Assembly (NCBI RefSeq): GCF_000315485.1
Contig: NZ_JH992942.1
Location: 598,028 to 662,027 of the forward strand
Source of the DNA: Bacteroides oleiciplenus YIT 12058
GTDB lineage: Bacteria; Bacteroidota; Bacteroidia; Bacteroidales; Bacteroidaceae
Length of the DNA: 64,000 nt
Direction: 5' to 3'
The notes below the pieces were generated by a model, which saw only the letters and a list, made by a program, of their open reading frames with translations, searched no databases and was not told where the DNA came from. This document shows positions 16,429 to 24,970 of this stretch, piece by piece. The position numbers were made by a program, and so were the translations under genes. Positions within the stretch are counted from its first letter, which is position 1; each line of letters opens with the position of its first letter.

Positions 16429-19400
16429 TTAATTCGCTGGTTTTCGGTGCATCATCAGGTAAACAATCGGAATGATGAAACCGTTCAGGAACGTGGAAGT
16501 TAAAAGACCTCCGAGAATAACCTTTGCCATCGGGCTTTGGATTTCATTACCCGGCAAGTCGCCTCCCAATGCCAGCGGAATAAGTGCCAGTGCAGAAGAC
16601 AATGCTGTCATTAGAATCGGATTTAGTCGGTCCATTGAACCGCGTATAACGCTGTCGTATACACCGATACCTTCTTCTCGTTGCAAGTGGTTGTAGTGGC
16701 TGATGAGCAACATACCATTTCGTGTAGCGATACCGAACAGCGAAATGAAACCGATAATAGCCGGAATACTCACTTCGCCTGTCGTAATGAGCAGGGCGAA
16801 CACACCACCAATCAGCGCTAACGGCAGGTTGATAAGAATAATCGCACTTTCCTTCACACTACGGAATTCATGATAAAGCAAAAGGAAGATAACTGCGATA
16901 CTCATCAGCGATGTGAGCAACAACGTGCGGCTTGCCGCCTGCTCGCTCTCAAACTGACCGCCGTATTCAAGGTGATATCCTTCCGGCAATTTAATATCTT
17001 TATCTACCCGTGCTTGAATATCGTTCACTACGCTGCGCAAGTCACGGTCGGCAACATTGGCGGAGATAACGATTTTCCGCTTCACATTCTCGCGGCTGAT
17101 GGTATTCGGTCCCATTGCTGAACGTATTTTTGCAATGTAATTCAACGGTATTTTCTTTCCGTCGTTGGTGTCTATCATCAGGTTGCGAATTTTCTCCATT
17201 TCGTCGCGCAGGTCATCACGCACACGTACGGTGAGGTCGAAAGTCTTCCCCTTTTCATATACCTGTGAAACGGTTTCTCCTGCCAGACAAACATTGACGA
17301 ACTCGGAGAACTCCGGCAATGAGATACCAAACTTAGCCAGCATTTCCCGCTTGGGCGAGATGATAAGCTGGGGACGCTCTATCTGTTGTTCCACATTCAG
17401 GTCGGCAATACCTGGAATATCCTGAATGGCTCCTTTGATTTCATTACCCAGAGTGAACATACGATTCAGATCATCACCAAACAACTTGATAGCAATGTTT
17501 GCTTTTGTACCGCTGAGCATGGCGTCGATACGGTGACTGATGGGTTGTCCGATTTCGATATTAGCTCCTACAATCGTACCTAACTTCTCACGTACGTCAG
17601 CAAGCAGTTCACTGCGTGTCCGGTCTTTCAGTTCAAACGGTGCTTCTATTTCTGAAACATTCACTCCGAGAGCGTGTTCATCCAGTTCGGCGCGTCCCGT
17701 CTTGCGGGCTACGGTTTGTATCTCAGGGATGCTGAGCAACAATTCCTCCGCACGATGTCCCATCTTGTCACTTTCTTCCAGGGAGATACCCGGTAGAGAA
17801 GAGATGTTAATCGTGAACGAACCTTCGTTGAATGGGGGCAGGAACGAACGTCCCAAGGTGAAGAAGCATATCAGAGCAACCAGGAATAAACCAATGGTGC
17901 TGCCCAATACAATTTTCTTATGTCCCAAAACGAAAGCCAATGCAGAACCGTACCACAATTTCATCTTGCGAGCCACGAATGAATCGCTACTTTCTTTCTT
18001 TTCCTTCTTTTTCTCTCTTCCGAGAAGATAGGAACAGAGTACCGGTGTAACCGTCAATGCCACTACTGTGGAAGCTGCCAGAGCTACGATGAATGCAATG
18101 CCCAGTGGCACCAGCATACGTCCTTCCATACCGGTGAGAAAGAACAATGGTACAAAACTCACTACGATAATCAATGTAGAGTTGAGGATAGGCATACGCA
18201 CTTCCTTGGATGCATTGAACACCACTTCCAATATAGAAAGCCGTTCTTCCATAGGTTTCAGTTTGTTTTCGTGCAGTCGTTTATATACGTTCTCCACGTC
18301 CACAATGGCATCATCCACCAGCGAACCGATGGCAATGGCCAGACCGCCGAGGCTCATGGTATTAATCGTAAAGCCCATATAGTGCAGCGCCACCAGCGAA
18401 GTAATCAATGAAAGTGGTAGTGTTACCAGCGAAATCACCGTTGTACGCACATTCGCTAGGAATAGGAACAACACAATAACTACGAAAATACCACCTTCGA
18501 ACAACGATTTCTGTACGTTTCCAATAGAACTTTCGATAAAGCGGCTCTGGCGGAAAATGTCTGTACTGACCTTCACGTCAGGCGGCAGGTTCTTCTGTAA
18601 ATCTTGTAAAGACGCTTCCAGTTTTTCCGTTAATTCCAGTGTACTGGTAGCCGGTTGTTTGGTTACTGTTAGCAATACGGCTGTTTTGCCCCGTTCCGAT
18701 GCTGTACCCAGCTTCGGTAATTTGGCACCGATGCGCACGTCTGCAATGTCTTCTAGTAGGATAGGAGCACTGCCGGCAGTAGTCCCACCACGCACCACGG
18801 CGCGTGCCAACTGCTCTACGCGGTCGGTGGAAAGTACCCCACGCACAATGTATTCGTTGCCATATTCATACAGCACCCCACCGTTCGCGTTTAGGTTCAT
18901 TTCACGTGTCACGGTCATGATTTCATTCAGCGTAACACCGTAATGGCGCATCCGTTCCGGGTCCAGTTGTATCTGATATTCTTTAATATCACCGCCCAGA
19001 ACCGCCACTTGTGCCACACCACCTGTAGAGAGCAATCTCGGACGGATAGTCCAGTCGGCTATTGTGCGCAGGTCGAGCATGGAAGTAGAGTCGGCAGTCA
19101 GGCCGATAATCAGCATCTCGCCCAAGATGGACGATTGCGGGCCCAGCGTCGGTTTACCTACTCCGGTAGGCAGGCTTTCATTGACTACAGCCAGCTTTTC
19201 GCTGACAATTTGCCGTGCCAGATAAATGTCCGTATCCCAATCAAATTCCACCCAGACTACGGAGAAGCCATTGGTAGATGAAGAACGTACGCGACGCACA
19301 TCCGTGGCGCCGTTCACTGCCGTTTCTACAGGAAATGTGACGAGTTGTTCCACCTCCTCTGCTGCCATGCCGTTCGCTTCTGTCATGATGACAACCGTCG

Positions 19401-19533
19401 GTGCATTGAGGTCCGGGAACACGTCCACTTCCGTGTGCATGGCGGTATAAGTTCCGCCTATCAGCAACAGCACCGAGGCTACAAGCACCAGGATGCGGTT
19501 ATGGAGTGAGAAATGTATAATCTTGTTTAACAT
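16429..19533 (-). CDS. Heavy-metal RND efflux pump (CusA/CzcA family)
   Basis: A 1034-residue inner-membrane RND transporter with a start typical of the heavy-metal subfamily (MLNKIIHFSLHNRILVLVA). Periplasmic and transmembrane landmarks include VDVFPDLNAPTVVIMTEANG, VTFPVETAVNGATDVRRVRS, and a proton-relay helix AIAIGSLVDDAIVDVENVYK that carries the acidic pair of this subfamily. The duplicated second half has FINLPLALIGG-like and GIATRNGMLLISHYNHL segments. Full length for the family. Which metal (Cu/Ag or Zn/Co/Cd) cannot be settled from sequence by eye. A 122-base AT-rich inverted repeat separates it from the CusB-like gene. Confidence 0.92.
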   Translation of the reverse strand: MLNKIIHFSLHNRILVLVASVLLLIGGTYTAMHTEVDVFPDLNAPTVVIMTEANGMAAEEVEQLVTFPVETAVNGATDVRRVRSSSTNGFSVVWVEFDWDTDIYLARQIVSEKLAVVNESLPTGVGKPTLGPQSSILGEMLIIGLTADSTSMLDLRTIADWTIRPRLLSTGGVAQVAVLGGDIKEYQIQLDPERMRHYGVTLNEIMTVTREMNLNANGGVLYEYGNEYIVRGVLSTDRVEQLARAVVRGGTTAGSAPILLEDIADVRIGAKLPKLGTASERGKTAVLLTVTKQPATSTLELTEKLEASLQDLQKNLPPDVKVSTDIFRQSRFIESSIGNVQKSLFEGGIFVVIVLFLFLANVRTTVISLVTLPLSLITSLVALHYMGFTINTMSLGGLAIAIGSLVDDAIVDVENVYKRLHENKLKPMEERLSILEVVFNASKEVRMPILNSTLIIVVSFVPLFFLTGMEGRMLVPLGIAFIVALAASTVVALTVTPVLCSYLLGREKKKEKKESSDSFVARKMKLWYGSALAFVLGHKKIVLGSTIGLFLVALICFFTLGRSFLPPFNEGSFTINISSLPGISLEESDKMGHRAEELLLSIPEIQTVARKTGRAELDEHALGVNVSEIEAPFELKDRTRSELLADVREKLGTIVGANIEIGQPISHRIDAMLSGTKANIAIKLFGDDLNRMFTLGNEIKGAIQDIPGIADLNVEQQIERPQLIISPKREMLAKFGISLPEFSEFVNVCLAGETVSQVYEKGKTFDLTVRVRDDLRDEMEKIRNLMIDTNDGKKIPLNYIAKIRSAMGPNTISRENVKRKIVISANVADRDLRSVVNDIQARVDKDIKLPEGYHLEYGGQFESEQAASRTLLLTSLMSIAVIFLLLYHEFRSVKESAIILINLPLALIGGVFALLITTGEVSIPAIIGFISLFGIATRNGMLLISHYNHLQREEGIGVYDSVIRGSMDRLNPILMTALSSALALIPLALGGDLPGNEIQSPMAKVILGGLLTSTFLNGFIIPIVYLMMHRKPAN

Positions 19534-19534
19534 G

Positions 19535-19649
19535 TAATTTAAATATTAAATATTGAATATTAATTATAAACTGCCTGCGGTGTCATGTATAAGTTGTTTG
19601 CGTCGTTATGCCGCCGGATAATTAATATTTAATAATTTATAATTAATAG
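19535..19649. repeat. AT-rich intergenic inverted repeat (ATTAATATT family)
   Basis: Between the CusB- and CusA-like genes. Arms rich in TAATTTAAATATTAAATATT (from 19535) and AATTAATATTTAATAATT (from about 19619) can pair imperfectly around a GC-richer loop (CTGCCTGCGGTGTC...GCCGCCGG). It resembles the AT-rich elements at 31848-31944 and 35585-35620. Confidence 0.6.
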
Positions 19650-19655
19650 TTTTTC

Positions 19656-20897
19656 TTAATGTTCGTGGCTATGTGCCGGAATTGCATTCGTAGCACTTGC
19701 TAATTTCACCTGATAGGCTCCTTCGGTTACCACCCGGTCTCCGGCTTTCACGCCTGAAAGGATTTGTATGCTTTCGCCATTATCGGCTCCCAAAGTAACA
19801 GGTTGCTTCTTATAACCTTCTTCATCCAGTTGCAGATAGACAAAGAAACTGCCTTGTTCTTCAGTCAGTGCTGAGTGGGGCAGGGAGATTACATTTTCCA
19901 GAGGTGAAGACAACAGGAAGATTTCTACAAATGAGCCGGGGATAATATCACCTTTGTTGTCGAACTCGAAAGTTACGGGTACATAGTATCCGCCATCTCC
20001 GCCGGAAGCTTTGCCGTAGGACAGAAGACGACCATTCAGGTCTTTTAGTGCATACACCTTATTATTATAAGGAGTGCAGAAGTTAGCCGAACCGATGGTG
20101 CGCAGATATTGGTAATACTTCTCTGAAACATCGGCGCGCAAGAATAATTTACGGTTCTGCGTGATGCTGACCAACGGCTGTCCTACAGCTACGTAGTCAC
20201 CTTCTTTCACTAACAGACTTTTGATGTATCCGCCTATGGGAGAAGTTACTGCCTGACCGCTTGCCGAGTTGTTTTTGGCAACGGCTTCGTAGCTGATACG
20301 TGCGTTCTCATACGCTTGTTCAGCTTGCGCAAAGTCCTTTTCAGATACAATCTTATTTCCTACAAGGGCTTTCATACGTTCATATTCTTTCTTGGATACC
20401 TCGTAGGCGATGCGTACACGCTCCACAGGATCGCCGTCTGCCATATGTTTGGAAGACAAAGTCACCAGCGGTGTGCCTTTGCTCACGCTCATACCTTCAA
20501 TTACTTTTCCACGGAAAGAAACAACGCCTGCCACTGTTGCCACGGCAACGCTTTCGTCTCCCTGTGCAGCCATTACCTGGCCACTGGTTTTTATAACCTG
20601 ATGGAATATTCCCGGCTCAATGACGTTGGACTTCACACCGGCAGCTTGTGCTTTGGCAGGGGGCAGGATGATTTCATCACTGTGTCCACCAGCTGCTTTT
20701 TCGCTATGATTATGACCTTCATGGTCGTGTTCTTCTCCTTCGTGATTATGGCCTTCTCCTTCATGGTCATGGTCACAACCTTCGTGGTCGTGTTTTTCTG
20801 TTTCATGATTATGACCTTCGTGTCCATCTCCGGACTTACTGTTGCAGGAGCCTAATAGGAACAGACCTATGACTCCCATAAAAATATATTTCTTCAT
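19656..20897 (-). CDS. CusB/CzcB-family periplasmic adaptor with His-rich metal-binding N-terminus
   Basis: A 413-residue membrane fusion lipoprotein (lipobox LLGSC, Cys18). Residues 21-75 hold at least 14 histidines in GHNH, HDHEG and HNHEGEEHDHEG repeats plus one Cys, a clear metal-binding region. The rest is the usual adaptor fold: AAGVKSNVIEPGIFHQVIKTSG, VAGVVSFRGKVIEGMSVSKG, a hairpin with YEVSKKEYERMKALVG, then GGYIKSLLVKEGDYVAVGQP and the C-terminal GVKAGDRVVTEGAYQVKLAS. It joins the RND pump to the outer-membrane channel and may pass metal to it. Its His-rich segment fits Zn, Co, Ni or Cu. Confidence 0.9.
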   Translation of the reverse strand: MKKYIFMGVIGLFLLGSCNSKSGDGHEGHNHETEKHDHEGCDHDHEGEGHNHEGEEHDHEGHNHSEKAAGGHSDEIILPPAKAQAAGVKSNVIEPGIFHQVIKTSGQVMAAQGDESVAVATVAGVVSFRGKVIEGMSVSKGTPLVTLSSKHMADGDPVERVRIAYEVSKKEYERMKALVGNKIVSEKDFAQAEQAYENARISYEAVAKNNSASGQAVTSPIGGYIKSLLVKEGDYVAVGQPLVSITQNRKLFLRADVSEKYYQYLRTIGSANFCTPYNNKVYALKDLNGRLLSYGKASGGDGGYYVPVTFEFDNKGDIIPGSFVEIFLLSSPLENVISLPHSALTEEQGSFFVYLQLDEEGYKKQPVTLGADNGESIQILSGVKAGDRVVTEGAYQVKLASATNAIPAHSHEH

Positions 20898-20950
20898 ACT
20901 ATGATAAAATTGAGTAATACAAGTTTGGGTAACAAATAAGAAGGGAAAAT

Positions 20951-21063
20951 GATTAGTTAGCGAAGCGAGCTTCGCAGTGATTAGGGTTTATTGATAAGTG
21001 ATTAGCACTATGCAGCATGATAGCGCAGCTCACTAATCACTTATCATTAAACTTTAATCACTA
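20951..21063. repeat. Intergenic repeat of the TGATAAGTGATTAG family
   Basis: Contains GCGAAGC-GA-GCTTCGC (20960-20975) and the 14-bp perfect inverted repeat TGATAAGTGATTAG (20992-21005) / CTAATCACTTATCA (21033-21046), plus further scattered GATTAG and CTAATCAC copies. A related copy lies at 36758-36832. Confidence 0.7.
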
Positions 21064-21073
21064 ATAAAATCAC

Positions 21074-21481
21074 TTACGAAAGAACACACGGAGGTGCACG
21101 AAGTCCTGTGGCACGTGTGAGATACGTGCCATGAAGTGACTCCTGGTATGTGCATTCCTGTCTTTGCCCGTTTTCTTCGGGTAGAATAAGTAATCTCAGG
21201 AGCGGTTCGGAGAATAGGGTAATCACTAATGGGAAATCCGGGTGCGACCATCCGTTATCCGAAGTGGGAGTCTGTTGGAAGAAATGCGTGGTGACACATC
21301 CCGTATCGCAGCAACAATGCTCGTTTTCCGGGCTGTGGTTTTGTCCGCAGCAACTGGGAGTGATGTCATTCTTCATGCATATCAGCCCGTTGCTGTGGTG
21401 GTGATGGGGAATAACAGGTACCACCAGCATGACCATGCTGATGAATATCAAAAAATAGGCAACGTACCGTTTACTCTTCAT
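21074..21481 (-). CDS. Small His/Cys-rich exported protein at the head of the metal efflux operon
   Basis: A 135-residue protein with an N-terminal hydrophobic helix (YVAYFLIFISMVMLVVPVIP) followed by HHHHSNGLI, then a Cys/His-rich stretch (SCCGQNHSPENEHCCCDTGC) and the tail RATGLRAPPCVLS. The mix of His and Cys is a strong sign of metal binding. It is the first gene behind an excellent Bacteroides promoter and is followed by CusB-, CusA- and CusC-like genes, so a periplasmic metal sensor or chaperone is likely. The LRAPP tail is shared with the protein at 1366-1698. Family name not known with confidence. Confidence 0.65.
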   Translation of the reverse strand: MKSKRYVAYFLIFISMVMLVVPVIPHHHHSNGLICMKNDITPSCCGQNHSPENEHCCCDTGCVTTHFFQQTPTSDNGWSHPDFPLVITLFSEPLLRLLILPEENGQRQECTYQESLHGTYLTRATGLRAPPCVLS

Positions 21482-21501
21482 CCTTCCTTTTTAATTGTGG
21501 A

Positions 21502-21533
21502 CAAAGATAGTAGTTAACGGCTTAATTACCAAA
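21502..21533 (-). promoter_or_regulatory. Bacteroides promoter of the metal efflux operon
   Basis: On the minus strand TTTG (21533-21530), 20 bases, then TATCTTTG (21509-21502): both consensus elements at standard spacing. It lies 20 bases before the ATG at 21481. Confidence 0.75.
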
Positions 21534-21542
21534 TACAAGTTA

Positions 21543-22931
21543 TTAAAAAGCCTTGAATAATCCATTTAATCCTTCACTCATGCTGGGATGTGTGAATATG
21601 AAGTTACGCAAAGCGGAAGATTTCTGTCCGGATTTCATGACAAATGCCACCAGGTTGATGAGTTCTGGTGCATCCACGCAGAAGAGTGAACAACCTATAA
21701 TCTTTTCTGTATCCGTATTCACGATGGCTTTTAACATTCCATCCATATTTTGTAAAGTACGCGCGCGCGGAATGGCTGATGCCGGCAGGCGTGATACCTT
21801 GATGGGGTATCCCTGTTTTATGGCTTCTTCCTCTGTCAGCCCGATGTGTGCCATTGGCGGATCGGTAAAGATAGCATAAGGCACTGGGTAACGGTCTTCT
21901 GTAGTGCGTTCCTTCTTTCCGAACAAAGTATCCCGGATGATACGGAAATCATCAATGGAGAGGTAATCGTACATTTCTCCACCTTTGACGTCTCCTAAAG
22001 CCCAAATGTGTGGCACGGCGGTGCGTAGCTGTTCATCAACCATTATTGCCCCCTGCTCATTGACCTGTACGCCGGCTTTTTCTAAATCGAGGCTGTCTGT
22101 CATTGGCTTGCGTCCTGTTGCCACCAGTAGCGCATCGCCTTCCAGAAAATAAGGGGTGCCGTCCGAGGCATCCGTATAGGCTGCGGTAATGCCGTCCGCG
22201 GTGTCATGAAGTGACTGTACGCGGGCATTTAGGCGTACTTCTATATTTTTTCTTTTGAGGCTTTCCTGCATGTATTCGGCAATTTCCCGATCTGCTCTCG
22301 GCAGAAAGCGTTTGCCGGTTTCCAGAATGGTGACCTTGCTGCCGAACCCGGCATACATGGTTGCAAATTCCAGTCCGATGGCTCCGCTTCCTATTATCAA
22401 CAAGTGGCGTGGAAGAATATCGGCATGCAGCAGTGTCTCACTGGTATAAACATACCGGTTGTTCTTCAACCCATCAATGGCCGGCAGGATGGGTGTGGAA
22501 CCAGTATTGATGAATATTTCCTTACCTGTCAATTCAAAAGGTTTTTCATTCTTTTCGGGTGAAGGAGTCACTTTTATTGTATTGGGACAGATGAAGGAGG
22601 CGGTTCCGTCATACAGCGTGATGTTGAGATTGCCCGCCAGGTTTTCAACATTCTTTTCCCGCAGGAAAGTAACTAACTTATCCTTACGTTTCAGGGCAAG
22701 GGAATATAGCTTGGCTTGTTTCTTATAATCGTCTTGATAGAGTCGTTCGGCAAATTCCGATTCGTTTATCATGGTTTTGGTAGGGATGCATCCTGCATTG
22801 ATGCAAGTTCCGCCGTACATTTCCGGAGAACGTTCAATGACCGCCACTTTCCAGTTGCGGTTGGCGAGTTCGGTTGCCAGTAATTTTCCACCTTTACCGA
22901 AGCCTATTATTATAGCGTCATATTGTTTCAT
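21543..22931 (-). CDS. RclA-like class I pyridine nucleotide-disulfide oxidoreductase
   Basis: A 462-residue FAD flavoprotein from the Met at 22931. It has the FAD motif IIIGFGKGGK (7-16), the redox-active pair GGTCINAGCIPTKT with Cys43 and Cys48, a NAD(P)H site LLIIGSGAIGLEFATMYAGF, ALGDVKGG, and the C-terminal dimer motif FTHPSMSEGL. The Cys43/Cys48 spacing, the GFGKGGK start, IPRAR and the FTHPSMSE ending recall E. coli RclA, a hypochlorite-induced flavoprotein reported to reduce Cu(II). Mercuric reductases lack this exact combination. Located next to a metal efflux operon, it probably takes part in metal or oxidant stress. The call is from remembered motifs. Confidence 0.8.
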   Translation of the reverse strand: MKQYDAIIIGFGKGGKLLATELANRNWKVAVIERSPEMYGGTCINAGCIPTKTMINESEFAERLYQDDYKKQAKLYSLALKRKDKLVTFLREKNVENLAGNLNITLYDGTASFICPNTIKVTPSPEKNEKPFELTGKEIFINTGSTPILPAIDGLKNNRYVYTSETLLHADILPRHLLIIGSGAIGLEFATMYAGFGSKVTILETGKRFLPRADREIAEYMQESLKRKNIEVRLNARVQSLHDTADGITAAYTDASDGTPYFLEGDALLVATGRKPMTDSLDLEKAGVQVNEQGAIMVDEQLRTAVPHIWALGDVKGGEMYDYLSIDDFRIIRDTLFGKKERTTEDRYPVPYAIFTDPPMAHIGLTEEEAIKQGYPIKVSRLPASAIPRARTLQNMDGMLKAIVNTDTEKIIGCSLFCVDAPELINLVAFVMKSGQKSSALRNFIFTHPSMSEGLNGLFKAF

Positions 22932-22974
22932 TATTCTCGTAGTTAGAGGTTTATAGCAATGAAACAATATGACG
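22916..22974 (-). promoter_or_regulatory. Perfect 16-bp hairpin covering the rclA-like start codon
   Basis: Positions 22916-22931, the first 16 coding bases (ATGAAACAATATGACG on the minus strand), are the exact reverse complement of 22959-22974 in the 5' leader, with 27 bases between. In mRNA this would bury the start codon in a 16-bp stem. Confidence 0.7.
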
Positions 22975-23008
22975 GGAGAAAAGTTGCAGAAGTCCTGTTA
23001 AGTAATGT

Positions 23009-24643
23009 TTACCTTTCCAGCTCGCGGAGTGACTCCATTTTCTTCTTTTCCAGGAATTCGTAGATGCCGCTCAGATGTTCTTTTACCTGTTTGTTGCCGA
23101 ATTCATACACCTTAGTAACCAGCCCGTCCAGGAAGTCACGGTCGTGGCTTACCACAATCAACGTTCCGTCAAAATCCAGAAGAGCTTGTTTCAATATATC
23201 CTTTGTCTTCATGTCGAGGTGGTTCGTAGGCTCATCCAGTATTAGCAGGTTCACTGGCTCCAGCAATAGCTTAATCATGGCAAGGCGGGTACGCTCTCCA
23301 CCGGACAACACTTTCACTTTCTTCATAGACTCTTCAGGGCCGCCGAACATGAATGCACCCAGCAGGTCGCGTATTTTATTGCGTATCTCACCTTTTGCCA
23401 CATCATCAATCGTTTGGAATACAGTCAGGTTTTCATCCAGAAGGGATGCCTGGTTCTGGGCGAAGTAACCGATTTGCACATTGTGTCCGAGAGTCAGCGT
23501 GCCTTCGTGCTCAATCTCTTTCATGATGCACTTCACCAAGGTGGATTTACCTTCACCATTTTTACCGACAAAAGCTAATTTATCACCCCGCTCCACAGTC
23601 AGTGTGGCGTTCTTGAATATTACATGGTCGCCGTATGTTTTGCCTACTCCTTCCATAATGATCGGATAATTGCCGGAACGTGGTGATGGCGGGAATTTCA
23701 GGCGTAATGCCGAAGTGTCTTCCTCGTCCACTTCCAGTATTTCCAGTTTCTCCAGCATCTTTACGCGGCTCTGCACTTGCAGGGTCTTGGAATAAGTACC
23801 TTTGAAGCGTTCGATGAATTCTTTGGTTTCGGCTATAAACTTCTGTTGCTCGTCGTAAGCCTTTTGTTGCTGCTCACGGCGGTCTTTGCGAAGTTCCAGA
23901 TATTTGGAGTAGTTCACTTTGTAATCGTAGATGCGCCCCATTGTCACCTCGAGGGTACGGGTAGTGATGTTATCCACGAACTTGCGGTCGTGACTGATAA
24001 CGATGACGGCTTTGCCATTATTAATGAGGAAATCTTCCAGCCATTGTATACTTTCGATGTCGAGGTGGTTGGTCGGCTCGTCCAGTAGTAATACGTCCGG
24101 TTTTTGCAGTAAGAGTTTGGCAAGCTCGATGCGCATGCGCCATCCGCCGCTGAAGTCGCTGGTCTGACGGTTGAAGTCTTCACGTGCAAAACCGAGTCCG
24201 AGGAGGGCTTTTTCCACATCTTCTTCATAGTTGGTAGAGTCGATGGAGTAGAATTTCTCGCTCAGGGCGGACACTTTTTCGATCAGTTCCATGTAACTGT
24301 CGCTTTCGTAGTCGGTGCGCGTTTCCATTTCCTTATTGAGTCGCTCTATTTCTGCCTCCATCTCGTGCAGATGGGCGAAAGCCTGCGCTGTTTCCTGGAA
24401 TACGGTCCGCCCGTCTTCTGTCATTAGGTGCTGCGGCAGGTAAGCGATGACGCTGTCTTTGGGCGCCGAAATTTTGCCACGGGTGGGTTGGCGTGCGCCT
24501 GCCAATATCTTCAGCAAGGTACTTTTTCCCGCTCCGTTCTTTCCCATCAGGGCGATGCGGTCTTTCTCATTAATAACGAAAGAAATGTCACTGAACAAGG
24601 TGGTGCCGCCGAATTCTACGGCTAGTCCGTCTATTGAAATCAT
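23009..24643 (-). CDS. ABC-F family ATPase (ribosome-associated translation factor type)
   Basis: A 544-residue protein with two ABC cassettes and no membrane segment. First cassette: Walker A MGKNGAGKST (Lys40), signature FSGGWRMRIELAK, Walker B LLLDEPTNHLD. Second cassette: VGKNGEGKST, VLSGGERTRLAM, LLILDEPTNHLDM. The charged linker (about 240-300) corresponds to the ABC-F P-site tRNA interaction motif. ABC-F proteins act on the ribosome, either in translation control (EttA/YbiT/Uup) or antibiotic protection. Length and motif layout favour a housekeeping type; the subgroup cannot be fixed by eye. Confidence 0.92.
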   Translation of the reverse strand: MISIDGLAVEFGGTTLFSDISFVINEKDRIALMGKNGAGKSTLLKILAGARQPTRGKISAPKDSVIAYLPQHLMTEDGRTVFQETAQAFAHLHEMEAEIERLNKEMETRTDYESDSYMELIEKVSALSEKFYSIDSTNYEEDVEKALLGLGFAREDFNRQTSDFSGGWRMRIELAKLLLQKPDVLLLDEPTNHLDIESIQWLEDFLINNGKAVIVISHDRKFVDNITTRTLEVTMGRIYDYKVNYSKYLELRKDRREQQQKAYDEQQKFIAETKEFIERFKGTYSKTLQVQSRVKMLEKLEILEVDEEDTSALRLKFPPSPRSGNYPIIMEGVGKTYGDHVIFKNATLTVERGDKLAFVGKNGEGKSTLVKCIMKEIEHEGTLTLGHNVQIGYFAQNQASLLDENLTVFQTIDDVAKGEIRNKIRDLLGAFMFGGPEESMKKVKVLSGGERTRLAMIKLLLEPVNLLILDEPTNHLDMKTKDILKQALLDFDGTLIVVSHDRDFLDGLVTKVYEFGNKQVKEHLSGIYEFLEKKKMESLRELER

Positions 24644-24665
24644 ATTCTATTTTTAAATTGAGGTG

Positions 24666-24673
24666 CAAAGATA
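24666..24673 (-). promoter_or_regulatory. -7 element for the ABC-F gene
   Basis: TATCTTTG on the minus strand, 22 bases before the ATG at 24643; exact TAnnTTTG match. Array B begins just upstream. Confidence 0.6.
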
Positions 24674-24684
24674 GTATATTTATC

Positions 24685-24914
24685 CGTTGGCGGAATTAGT
24701 TTATATCTGAAAAGTAAAGAACTGATTCCGTTTTGCAGATAAACTATTTCTGTCTCTGCAAGAAACTAATCTCAAACATGCAAGGAAAATATTAGTTCCT
24801 TGCATGTTTGAGATTAGTTTCTTGCGATGTTGGCATTAGTTGGTTATACTTCCGAGGCTGTCTCTCTCCTAAACACCTCATAACCGGTTTAGACACGAAT
24901 TAATTCCGCCAACG
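24685..24914. repeat. 22-bp-period repeat array B with nested perfect inverted repeats
   Basis: Lies between divergent genes. Cores at 24719 (GAACT), 24741 and 24763 (AAACT) and 24785 (AAAAT) are 22 bases apart; opposite-strand TTAG cores at 24792, 24814 and 24836 are also 22 apart. Within it, 24758-24787 and 24796-24825 form a perfect 30-bp inverted repeat with an 8-base spacer. An outer 14-bp inverted repeat (CGTTGGCGGAATTA, 24685-24698, and its complement 24901-24914) brackets the whole element. TTGGCGGA plus GCAAGAAACTAAT also occurs in array A. Confidence 0.85.
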
Positions 24915-24937
24915 AGTTATATTTATATTATTTTTTA

Positions 24938-24945
24938 TATCTTTG
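24938..24945 (+). promoter_or_regulatory. -7 element for the response regulator gene
   Basis: TATCTTTG, 25 bases before the ATG at 24971; exact TAnnTTTG match. Array B ends 23 bases upstream. Confidence 0.6.
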
Positions 24946-24970
24946 CCTCATTAAACAAAATACGTTGGTC

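Noticed and set aside
21543..22931. Mercuric reductase (MerA)
   Set aside because: No N-terminal heavy-metal-associated domain or C-terminal Cys pair; the motif set is closer to RclA.
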